Below are positions 1 through 5,932 of a stretch of DNA of 8,674 nt, piece by piece; the first letter of the stretch is position 1, and each line of letters starts with the position of its first letter. Both the position numbers and the translations under genes were made by a program. The notes beneath the pieces were generated by a model. That model did not search any database and was not told the origin of the DNA. It worked only from the letters and a program-made list of their open reading frames with translations. Source of the stretch: CAYRIF01 sp964424205 (lineage in GTDB: Bacteria > Bacteroidota > Bacteroidia > Cytophagales > Cyclobacteriaceae); NCBI GenBank assembly GCA_964424205.1, contig CAYRIF010000159.1, forward strand, positions 1 to 8,674, written 5' to 3'.

Positions 1-147
1 GCAGAAAACTATAAATTTTGGAAAGACAGTAATCATGCTATTTACATAGATAGTATGGAATGTCCACTAATGTTGGTATGCATAAAACTTACAATAGTAA
101 TTGCAAAAAATGTTTTATATTTTGGATGGTCTCAAATGAAAGTGTAA
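1..147 (+). pseudogene. Possible remnant of a REP-associated (Y1/IS200-like) transposase, C-terminal part
   Basis: Frame 1 is open from the window edge to a TAA at 145-147. Its first 18 or so residues include NYKFWKDSNHAIYIDS, which resembles the K-[YF]-x-F-W-x-D-x-N-H-x-x-x-[IL] segment found after the catalytic region in Y1 transposases associated with REP palindromes (RAYT/TnpA-REP); this is recognition from memory, not a search. In those proteins a 'KLxYIHxNPV' motif normally follows. Here the equivalent stretch reads IKLTIVIAKN and does not match, which suggests frameshift or substitution decay. The catalytic HUH and Tyr parts would lie upstream, outside the window. REP-like palindromes nearby (226-256, 1677-1692, 5345-5364) fit a RAYT neighbourhood. 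It could instead be an unrelated short reading-frame end. Confidence 0.45.
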
Positions 148-225
148 AATAGGAAGGATTAAAAGCGGTGATTAGAAGCGAGATGAGTGAGTTCAATGGT
201 ATGTTGAATGTTTTGTTTTCCATAG

Positions 226-256
226 CATGGCGCACAAGCAGGATGCTTGCACCATG
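226..256. repeat. REP-like imperfect palindrome just past the porin stop
   Basis: The inner arms CAAGCA and TGCTTG (235-240 and 244-249) enclose a GGA loop. The outer arms CATGG and CCATG (226-230 and 252-256) pair across a small asymmetric bulge. On the minus strand the hairpin begins 7 nt after the porin stop codon, so it could protect or terminate the porin mRNA, but no T-run follows it. The type of sequence looks like a dispersed intergenic palindrome rather than a classical terminator. Confidence 0.5.
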
Positions 257-263
257 GAGGTGT

Positions 264-1490
264 CTAAAAATCTACTTGAAAGCGTACGTGAAAAGCATTT
301 GCCTTGCCAGCATCCTTAATATTAGCCCACACCTTATTAAACATGATTCTGGTCACAGGATTCAAATACCAGTTCAGTCCTAATGTTATGTCAGACTGCT
401 CTCCGCCTAAAATATCTTCACTATTTAAATCTGAATTTGAGTAACGTAAAGCTATCTCCCAAGCACCCAACCCTTTCTTTTCTGTTCCCCCAAAGTTGCT
501 TTTGGGTTTGACCCTACCAAACCCAGAATAGGAGCTTTTATATTTCTTATATTCTCCTGTTAAAAAATAACTCACTTGTCCGTAATAGCTTGAAAAACTA
601 TACTTATCAAATGTAGTGACTGTTCCTGTATTTACATTGGATATAAGATACTCTGCTTGCAAAGAAAAAGCACCTTTTACAAAGGCGGTTTCAAAATTAA
701 TTAATTTGATATTCTTTACATCTTCAATGGTTCCTGTATTAATATATTTTTTGCTACTTAGATGTTCCTCTGGTCTTGATGCCACTTTATATTGTTTTGA
801 ACTGGGTTTTGTGAACCTATACCCCAAGCCAAAATGAAGTAATTGTTTTTTGCTTTCATCATTTATTGCTAGTCCCGTAACTCTCCCGGTAAAGGTATAG
901 CCATCATTTGCTGTTGGGTCATTTGCCGTTTTTCCGTTCGCATTTCTAAACAATCCTGCTTGTGCGGAAATACGCTTATCCAAAAAATCATTAAATAAAA
1001 GAATACCATTATTCCGAGTGGGTGAAAAATCACCTGTAAACGACCGTTCTGAAAAGGTAATGTATTTACTGCTCGTTAGCATTTCTAAACGAAAAGGTTC
1101 TTTGACATTGCCCACTCTTAGGTTACCAACGACTGGGATACTATTTAATCCGAAATAAACATCCTTTAGCGCAACAGCGCCTCCTTCAAAACCGAGATCC
1201 AATTTAAAAGTTACGTTATTATAAACTGTGCCTGCAAAGAAAATACGTGCACGTCTGATTTCTGTAGCACCGGTAGTTTCCAAGACTCCAAACAATTGGT
1301 CTAAATCGGCATCCTGAGAAAAGAAAGCATGGTCAACCATAATCCGTCCCCCAAACTTTAATTTAAATTTCTTATCTGAACTTCCTAGTTTAAAGCCATT
1401 GTCCCATTTAAATGTGAAAGGCGCTTCTTGTGCGATAGAATTTTTAAAAAATGCCAATAGAAAAACAAATACTAAAGCTATCCTTCTCAT
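264..1490 (-). CDS. Phosphate-selective porin O/P family outer-membrane porin
   Basis: This 408-residue protein is a predicted outer-membrane beta-barrel porin of the OprO/OprP family. Residues 1-20 form a signal peptide (two Arg, a hydrophobic stretch, then SIA before Gln21). Family-like landmarks follow in order: KFGGRIMVDHAFF (45-57), RRARIFFAG (79-87), VGNVKEPF (126-133), the FLTGEYKKY strand (309-317), GAWEIALRYS (342-351) and GLNWYLNPVTRIMFNKV (371-387). The protein ends in Phe (QVDF), the usual C-terminal signal for barrel insertion by BAM. The length is normal for the family. The ATG at 1488-1490 is preceded by an A/T-rich leader without a Shine-Dalgarno site, as is common in Bacteroidota. 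No phosphate-transport or pho genes are adjacent, so substrate specificity is unproven; many Bacteroidota members probably act as general anion or small-solute channels. The gene appears monocistronic, with its own promoter and a possible operator upstream. Confidence 0.88.
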   Translation of the reverse strand: MRRIALVFVFLLAFFKNSIAQEAPFTFKWDNGFKLGSSDKKFKLKFGGRIMVDHAFFSQDADLDQLFGVLETTGATEIRRARIFFAGTVYNNVTFKLDLGFEGGAVALKDVYFGLNSIPVVGNLRVGNVKEPFRLEMLTSSKYITFSERSFTGDFSPTRNNGILLFNDFLDKRISAQAGLFRNANGKTANDPTANDGYTFTGRVTGLAINDESKKQLLHFGLGYRFTKPSSKQYKVASRPEEHLSSKKYINTGTIEDVKNIKLINFETAFVKGAFSLQAEYLISNVNTGTVTTFDKYSFSSYYGQVSYFLTGEYKKYKSSYSGFGRVKPKSNFGGTEKKGLGAWEIALRYSNSDLNSEDILGGEQSDITLGLNWYLNPVTRIMFNKVWANIKDAGKANAFHVRFQVDF

Positions 1491-1513
1491 TATTAAAGAT
1501 TTATTAATAATAA

Positions 1514-1530
1514 GTTAACAAATTGTTAAC
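1514..1530. promoter_or_regulatory. Perfect palindrome in the porin leader, candidate operator
   Basis: The sequence GTTAACAAATTGTTAAC has perfect 8-bp arms (GTTAACAA and TTGTTAAC) around one central base. It lies 24 bp upstream of the porin ATG and about 10 bp downstream of a TAnnTTTG box on the minus strand, so it would fall at about +3 to +19 of the transcript. That is a typical place for a dimeric repressor to block initiation. It is AT-rich, so chance is possible, but this length and symmetry are uncommon. The binding protein is unknown. Confidence 0.4.
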
Positions 1531-1539
1531 CCAAAGGCG

Positions 1540-1547
1540 CAAATTTA
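1540..1547 (-). promoter_or_regulatory. Candidate -7 promoter box of the porin gene (TAAATTTG)
   Basis: On the minus strand TAAATTTG matches the Bacteroidota -7 consensus TAnnTTTG exactly. It lies about 50 bp before the porin ATG. A clear TTG -33 element is missing at the expected distance (17-23 bp upstream); only a TGG is seen at 1567-1569. The box would give a leader of roughly 40 nt that contains the palindrome at 1514-1530. Confidence 0.4.
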
Positions 1548-1733
1548 TTACAAAAAATTTATAAAACCATTTTAATTTTAAAATGCCGTATAAATATGTT
1601 TTTGTTCGGGTGATGCATAAAGTTCAAGCATAGCGTCGCTACGGTTTAATTTTACAGGGATACATGGGCGAACCCACCTGCCAGCGGGCAGGAGAAACGG
1701 ATTATATGTGAAATTATGGAGGTTAGTAGACAT
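1548..1733. other. Non-coding part of the porin to SPOR-gene gap
   Basis: About 300 bases separate the porin start (1490) from the SPOR-gene stop (1791). The portion nearest the porin holds its promoter and palindrome, and the portion nearest the SPOR gene holds a terminator. The middle contains a small GC-richer island (about 1629-1700) with a short TAGCG-T-CGCTA palindrome at 1631-1641 and the REP-like palindrome at 1677-1692. I see no credible gene or RNA. Confidence 0.5.
1677..1692. repeat. REP-like palindrome CCTGCC-AGCG-GGCAGG
   Basis: Perfect 6-bp GC-only arms CCTGCC (1677-1682) and GGCAGG (1687-1692) enclose a 4-nt loop. The local GC content contrasts sharply with the AT-rich surroundings. 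The arms are the same CCTGCC/GGCAGG core as the palindrome inside the element at 5345-5364, so both belong to one dispersed palindrome class seen in many Bacteroidota genomes. Confidence 0.6.
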
Positions 1734-1767
1734 AAAAAAAGCACCCTGAGATTATATCAGGGTGCTT
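1734..1767 (-). terminator. Rho-independent terminator of the SPOR-domain gene
   Basis: A perfect 11-bp stem AAGCACCCTGA (1739-1749) and TCAGGGTGCTT (1757-1767) encloses a 7-nt loop. Read on the minus strand it is followed immediately by a run of seven T (1740-1734, overlapping the stem base). It starts 23 nt after the stop codon of the gene at 1791-2375. It is the best terminator in the window and isolates that gene from the porin. Confidence 0.9.
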
Positions 1768-1790
1768 CAATAAGTTTACTGCTATATTTC

Positions 1791-2375
1791 TTAGTTTACA
1801 ATACCTTCCAGCACGTCTTTGATGGGTACTCTCACACCATCTTTGTAAGGCACAATCCAAGCATCTTTCACGCCCATTTTTCTAATGTATTTTTTGAAAG
1901 TATCAGCTTCCCAATAATCTCTGAAATGACCGATTGTGTATTTTTGAACATCTCCAGATTCCTCCAAACCAAAGCCTCCGTCATTATCAGCATACTTGCT
2001 CATGTCTTTTTCTTTGTAGGCACCAATCTGTACTTTAAAGACAACGCCATGTGCTGTTCTTGTTTCATTTCCTGACTCAACAGTAACACTGCTTGCTGCT
2101 TCAGCTCTTGCCGCTTCCAAGTCTTCTTTCATTCTGCTTACTTCTGAATCTTTATCAGCGATTCTAGATTGCAAACTTGACACTTGCCCTTCTAAGCTTC
2201 CAACTTTACCTTTCATCGATTTGTTCTCTTCAATCATTGCTTTGAACTCCTCAACAGGGGTTTTTTTGAGCTTTTTCTTCCACTCTTTTTTCTCTTTTTT
2301 TGACATTTGTGCATTTGAATTATAAGCTATCGACAAGCCAAATATCAAGCACAGTGCGAATATTAAATTTTTCAT
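1791..2375 (-). CDS. Secreted coiled-coil protein with SPOR-like C-terminal domain
   Basis: This is a 194-residue exported protein. Residues 1-22 form a signal peptide (hydrophobic core, then NSNA before Gln23). A very Lys-rich stretch follows (24-38), then a heptad-like charged coiled coil (about 42-97, with many Glu, Lys and Ser). The C-terminal domain at about 110-190 contains VFKVQIGAY (112-120) and YTIGHFRDYWEADTFKKYIR (146-165), the two half-repeats of a SPOR-like fold (V-x-[IV]-G-x-[YF] and the 'G.F.....A..F...' helix). SPOR domains bind denuded septal peptidoglycan in other bacteria. A periplasmic, cell-wall-associated role is therefore inferred; the precise job is unknown. The gene is monocistronic: it has a good TAnnTTTG promoter upstream and a strong terminator downstream. 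The ATG at 2373-2375 is the natural start for the signal peptide. Confidence 0.8.
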   Translation of the reverse strand: MKNLIFALCLIFGLSIAYNSNAQMSKKEKKEWKKKLKKTPVEEFKAMIEENKSMKGKVGSLEGQVSSLQSRIADKDSEVSRMKEDLEAARAEAASSVTVESGNETRTAHGVVFKVQIGAYKEKDMSKYADNDGGFGLEESGDVQKYTIGHFRDYWEADTFKKYIRKMGVKDAWIVPYKDGVRVPIKDVLEGIVN

Positions 2376-2413
2376 TTTATTAATTAGTTTAGTAAGTCAC
2401 TGTTTATCAGCGT

Positions 2414-2446
2414 CAAATGTAAAGAATTTAGTTAGAAAATACCAAA
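2414..2446 (-). promoter_or_regulatory. Bacteroidota-type promoter of the SPOR-domain gene
   Basis: On the minus strand TTTG at 2446-2443 and TACATTTG at 2421-2414 match the -33 (TTG) and -7 (TAnnTTTG) boxes of the Bacteroidota primary sigma factor. They are separated by 21 bp, within the usual 17-23 bp range. The -7 box lies about 38 bp before the ATG at 2375. This is the most complete promoter match in the window. Confidence 0.6.
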
Positions 2447-2480
2447 TTTCACTGATTATAGGTTGTAATATATTACGATT

Positions 2481-3881
2481 TTATTGTAAACTTCCAATCA
2501 TTTTTTTAGGGTCAACCCATTTATCAAACGCTTCATTTGTTACCAAGCCCAATGATAAAGCTGCCTCTCGTAGCGTTGTGCCTTCTTTATGGGCTTTTTT
2601 AGCAATCTTTGCAGCACTTTCATATCCAATGTGAGTATTGAGTGCAGTTACTAACATTAATGACTTTTCAAGCTTCTCCTCAATTTCTTTAAAGTTTGGT
2701 TTTATGCCGCTCACACAGTTAATGTTGAAGGATTCACACGCATCACCAAGCAATCGAGCAGAGGATAACAAATTATAAATCATCATTGGTTTATAAACAT
2801 TCAACTCAAACTGGCCATTCATACCGCCGACACTTATTGCTACGTCATTGCCGATTACCTGCGCACAAACCATGGTGAGTGCCTCCACTTGTGTAGGGTT
2901 AACTTTCCCTGGCATGATTGAAGATCCGGGCTCATTTTCTGGGATACTAATTTCTCCAATCCCTGAGCGTGGTCCTGAAGATAACATCCTAATATCATTG
3001 GCTATTTTTAACAAACTTACGGCCAACTGTTTCAGTGCTCCAGACGTTTCAACAATAGCATCATGCGCTGCTAGTGATTCAAATTTATTCTCAGCAGTAA
3101 CAAAAGGCAATGCTGATATTTCGGAAATTTTCTCTGCTACCAATACTGCATAACCTTTTGGTGTATTCAAACCTGTACCAACCGCCGTACCGCCAAGTGC
3201 CAGTTCAGACAGGTGGGCAAGCGTGCTTTTTAAAGCCTTTAGCCCATGCGCTAATTGTGACGCATAACCAGAGAATTCATTGCCCAAAGTTAAGGGTGTG
3301 GCGTCCATAAAATGTGTTCGACCAATTTTTACGACGTCCTTAAACTCAATCGCTTTCACTTCTAATACCTCTTTGAGTGCCCTCACTTTTGGAATAGTCA
3401 ATTCCACAATCATTTTATAGCCTGCAATGTGCATAGCAGTTGGAAAAGTATCGTTTGATGATTGTGATTTATTAACGTCATCGTTTGGATGTACCTTCTT
3501 TTTTTCATCTTCCAGACTGCCACCTAATAGGACATGCGCTCTGTTTGCCACCACTTCATTCACATTCATATTAGATTGGGTACCTGAGCCTGTTTGCCAA
3601 ATTACTAAAGGAAATTGGTCATCAAGCTTTCCTGCTGCTATTTCATCACATACATGACCTATAATATCAGATTTGTCTTTTCCCAGAACACCTAGTTCAT
3701 GGTTCGTTTGCGCCGCTGCTTTCTTGAGGGTTGCAAATGCCTTGATAATTTCAATGGGCATTTTCATGTTTTCTCCCCCGATTTTGAAATTATTCTTTGA
3801 CCGCTGCGTTTGTGCTCCCCAGTATTTTTTGGCTGGAACTTCTACATTCCCCATGGTATCCTTTTCTATTCTGAAATCCAT
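2481..3881 (-). CDS. fumC: Fumarate hydratase class II
   Basis: Class II fumarase catalyses the reversible hydration of fumarate to (S)-malate in the TCA cycle as a cytosolic homotetramer that needs no iron-sulfur cluster. At 466 residues it is almost the same length as E. coli FumC (467). Landmarks in order: TGSGTQSNMN (97-106), HPNDDVNKSQSSND (131-144), GRTH with the catalytic-site His190, and the superfamily signature GSSIMPGKVNP (319-329) with catalytic Ser320 in the mobile loop. The HPNDDVN form and the overall sequence favour fumarase over the related aspartase. The start at 3881 gives the standard N-terminus MDFRIEKDTMG, and a purine-rich AGAAAAG sits directly upstream. The gene stands alone, separated by 105 bp from the SPOR gene and 121 bp from the hydrolase gene. 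No exact TAnnTTTG box was found upstream, only TAAATTTA repeats. Confidence 0.97.
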   Translation of the reverse strand: MDFRIEKDTMGNVEVPAKKYWGAQTQRSKNNFKIGGENMKMPIEIIKAFATLKKAAAQTNHELGVLGKDKSDIIGHVCDEIAAGKLDDQFPLVIWQTGSGTQSNMNVNEVVANRAHVLLGGSLEDEKKKVHPNDDVNKSQSSNDTFPTAMHIAGYKMIVELTIPKVRALKEVLEVKAIEFKDVVKIGRTHFMDATPLTLGNEFSGYASQLAHGLKALKSTLAHLSELALGGTAVGTGLNTPKGYAVLVAEKISEISALPFVTAENKFESLAAHDAIVETSGALKQLAVSLLKIANDIRMLSSGPRSGIGEISIPENEPGSSIMPGKVNPTQVEALTMVCAQVIGNDVAISVGGMNGQFELNVYKPMMIYNLLSSARLLGDACESFNINCVSGIKPNFKEIEEKLEKSLMLVTALNTHIGYESAAKIAKKAHKEGTTLREAALSLGLVTNEAFDKWVDPKKMIGSLQ

Positions 3882-4002
3882 CTTTTCTGTGCTTTAAGTG
3901 TTACGTTTTACTGTTTGTAAATTTAGTAAATTTATCCTAGAGGAATGAGTATTTACGAAGCAAAGACCACGGATTTTTTAAAAACTTGATGGCGCAAAAA
4001 GC

Positions 4003-5151
4003 CTATGGGTTGAGAATTTGTTTTATTTTTTTGAATAGGGCATTTGCAATTCTATAGGAACCCAAATCTGTCGGGTGGCTACCGTCAACCGTACATTCAT
4101 GATAGTCCTCCCCCAGCACCGTTGAGCCATCTAAAAAATAGATATTGCAATCACCATTGGCTTTCCTATCCTCAACCAATTTCTTCTGAAAATCCCTGTT
4201 GCTCATTAAGCGTTTATAGGTTTCGCTGCCTGTTATAGCAGAAGTGTAACGTATTTTTGACATAATTAAAATTGGTGTTTTTGGATGTTTCGCTCTCAAT
4301 ATTTTCACAAATGGTGTGATCGTATTTTGAATGGTTTCATTCGCATTTGCCTCGTAGTCTAAAATAATAAAGCTCATTTCTGTAATTTGGTTGATAATAT
4401 GTGCCAACTCAGGCTCTCCTTTTCCACTCCCAGAAAAGCCTAAATTCATAAATTCTGCATTCAATTTTCTACTAAGTATATTGGAATATGCCATGCCGGA
4501 TCTAGACACGCACCCTCCTTGTGTGATAGAGGTTCCATAAATGACCATCTTACCAGGAAATGTAAATGCTGGTGGAGTTTCAACAAGTGCGTTTTTTTCA
4601 ATACCTATAAAAACAGATTTGACACCATTATAAAGTGGAAAATTTAATGTGACCATTTGCATTTTATTTGTTTCCCCTAGCTTGAATTCTTGTTGATATC
4701 GTAAAGTATCGTGCGGAAATCTAGTTGTTTTTAAATACCGTTGAACACCTTCTCTTTTCACATATGCATCAAACCCACTTTGTCCAGTTGCTGGCATGTG
4801 GTACATCCCTGATCTCTCGAGCAATTCAACTTTAAGATAAATGCGATTGCTGTTCGTTTGAAAGCGCACTTGTCCTCCTGCTGTTTGGTTCGCTAGTTGG
4901 TCTACTGCATCTGGTATTTTCCAATCAGGATTTACTGGTAATCTCCTGAAAACGCTGTCCTTTTTTATCCACTCAAATCCTGCCAAACTGAAAGGTTCCT
5001 CTCTCACATCATACCAACGGACATCGCCAGTAATGCTCTTTTTCAAAGCCATTGATTTGTCAAGTTGTTGAGCGGTGGGTAATTGACCCATTGACACTGA
5101 AGTTATCACCAAGCATAGGAATAACAATTGTAGGGGTTTCATTTTTCTCAT
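4003..5151 (-). CDS. Secreted SGNH/GDSL-family hydrolase with N-terminal accessory domain
   Basis: This 382-residue protein is a predicted periplasmic or secreted serine esterase. A signal peptide covers about residues 1-22 (LLFLCLVITSVSMG before Gln23). An N-terminal beta-rich domain (about 40-195) resembles the SGNH_hydro_N type paired with Lipase_GDSL_3 domains. The catalytic domain starts at KMVIYGTSITQGG (201-213) with nucleophile Ser208. Block II is NLGFSGSG (237-244, oxyanion Gly), the block III position is ILDYEANAN (263-271), and block V is DGSHPTDLG (356-364) with Asp356 and His359 completing the triad. The catalytic set is therefore intact. The substrate is unknown; relatives deacylate carbohydrates or other esters. 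Met1 (5151) and Met4 (5142) are both possible starts: the second has GAGAAAA just upstream and gives a cleaner signal peptide. The left end of the repeat element at 5209-5466 lies only 57 bp upstream, so the gene's promoter probably lies in or next to that element. Confidence 0.85.
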   Translation of the reverse strand: MRKMKPLQLLFLCLVITSVSMGQLPTAQQLDKSMALKKSITGDVRWYDVREEPFSLAGFEWIKKDSVFRRLPVNPDWKIPDAVDQLANQTAGGQVRFQTNSNRIYLKVELLERSGMYHMPATGQSGFDAYVKREGVQRYLKTTRFPHDTLRYQQEFKLGETNKMQMVTLNFPLYNGVKSVFIGIEKNALVETPPAFTFPGKMVIYGTSITQGGCVSRSGMAYSNILSRKLNAEFMNLGFSGSGKGEPELAHIINQITEMSFIILDYEANANETIQNTITPFVKILRAKHPKTPILIMSKIRYTSAITGSETYKRLMSNRDFQKKLVEDRKANGDCNIYFLDGSTVLGEDYHECTVDGSHPTDLGSYRIANALFKKIKQILNP

Positions 5152-5208
5152 TTTTTATATCTTACTATTTTATTTGTTTATCGTTGTCATAAATATACGT
5201 CAAAATGT

Positions 5209-5466
5209 TTTAGCCCGGATTATACCCCATTTTAACAAAATATCTTTGTAACTCCCTTATTATCAGATAATTACTATGTATTCTGTTGAAAGTAAAATAG
5301 CCCAAATTTGGGAGTCTTGCAATTATTTTCGTGCATCCGCTACGCCTGCCTGCCGGTAGGCAGGTTGCAAAACCTTTGAAATAGCACACTATGTCTGCAT
5401 GTTTCTCCCGATAAATATCGTGATCGCATATATACCAAGCTAATCACATGAATAATACGGGGTAAG
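5209..5466 (+). mobile_element. MITE-like element, copy A
   Basis: Copy A is about 258 bp. The left end TTTAGCCCGGATTAT (5209-5223) and right end ATAATACGGGGTAAG (5452-5466) form imperfect terminal inverted repeats, with 12 of 15 positions pairing. TA dinucleotides sit at matching positions at both ends (5211-5212 and 5463-5464), as expected for elements that target TA. The part from 5295 to 5465 is about 85% identical by hand count to 8502-8669, including 41 consecutive identical bases (5374-5414). Inside are a GC-rich palindrome (5345-5364) and a partly decayed CCCGATA palindrome (5407-5420). The element has no transposase gene. Its right portion is read as the 3' end of the cytochrome gene on the minus strand. 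Confidence 0.65.
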
Positions 5467-5888
5467 CCCATTTCATTTTTTTTGCTTCGCTGAGGTGGGG
5501 TAATAGAATCTAGGGCGTTTGACACATAATAGTCCACTATTTTATCCCAATCTAGTTTATTCTGGGCGAGGGTTTTAGGATAAATATTTCCATTGGTAAT
5601 GTTGGTGCTATCAGCACTATCCTTTAGCAAACTGCTTCTTTCATTATCTGTTTGGAATATTCCCAATCGCTGCCCCATAAACGGTAGCACATTGTCTTTC
5701 CAGCTTGATTTAGACAGCAATTTAGGCGCCACAAATGCATGGCATCTACTACAGTGCATATTTGCTAGTGCTTCACCTGAAAGATTCAATGTGGGGATTT
5801 CATAATTTTCATCCCTGTTGGTTTCTTTTTTTTCTGAACAAGAAAGCAACAAGGCGATGAATAAAAATATTCCTATTCTATGTTCCAT
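5340..5888 (-). CDS. Cytochrome c-like lipoprotein with element-derived C-terminus, probably truncated
   Basis: This 182-residue predicted lipoprotein has the lipobox LLLSC with Cys17 and one heme c site, CSRCH, at 46-50; Met71 in NVLPFMGQRLG is a possible sixth ligand. The 35-141 region (HCSRCH, then SWKDNVLPFMGQRLGI, NIYPKTL and DWDKIVDYYVSNA) resembles the N-terminal heme segment of longer Bacteroidota proteins that continue into VCBS/FG-GAP propeller repeats after a 'GLP' motif; this family link is from memory. From Leu142 to the stop all 41 codons lie inside repeat copy A, ending LPTGRQA, so the native C-terminus has been replaced. It follows the PQQ dehydrogenase by 44 bp on the same strand and could accept its electrons, if it is still functional. 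The start at 5888 is set by the lipoprotein signal. It may be a decaying gene rather than a working one. Confidence 0.65.
   Translation of the reverse strand: MEHRIGIFLFIALLLSCSEKKETNRDENYEIPTLNLSGEALANMHCSRCHAFVAPKLLSKSSWKDNVLPFMGQRLGIFQTDNERSSLLKDSADSTNITNGNIYPKTLAQNKLDWDKIVDYYVSNALDSITPPQRSKKNEMGLPRIIHVISLVYMRSRYLSGETCRHSVLFQRFCNLPTGRQA
5345..5364. repeat. REP-like palindrome inside copy A
   Basis: CCTGCCTGCCGGTAGGCAGG has perfect 7-bp arms (5345-5351 and 5358-5364) around a GCCGGT loop. It lies 2 bp past the cytochrome stop codon plus-strand coordinates (5340-5342) and, read on the minus strand, encodes the LPTGRQA tail typical of this palindrome class. In copy B the same site (8552-8568) is 3 bp shorter and has lost most of the pairing. 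Confidence 0.7.
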
Positions 5889-5932
5889 ATAAAATAATCT
5901 TATAATAACTCTTTTTTTAATTTATCCAACCG

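Noticed and set aside
168..383. Plus-strand reading frame of 71 codons overlapping the porin 3' end
   Set aside because: It runs antisense to a well-supported porin, and part of it is just the 226-256 palindrome translated.
1716..2075. Plus-strand reading frame of 119 codons
   Set aside because: It lies antisense over the terminator and SPOR-domain gene and shows no domain-like pattern.
2465..2476. Perfect 12-bp palindrome GTAATATATTAC just past the fumC stop
   Set aside because: The stem is almost all A/T and no T-run follows on the minus strand, so it is not a credible terminator.
2481..3881. Aspartase (aspA) as an alternative to fumC
   Set aside because: The HPNDDVN motif, the 466-residue length and the MDFRIEKDTMG N-terminus fit class II fumarase better.
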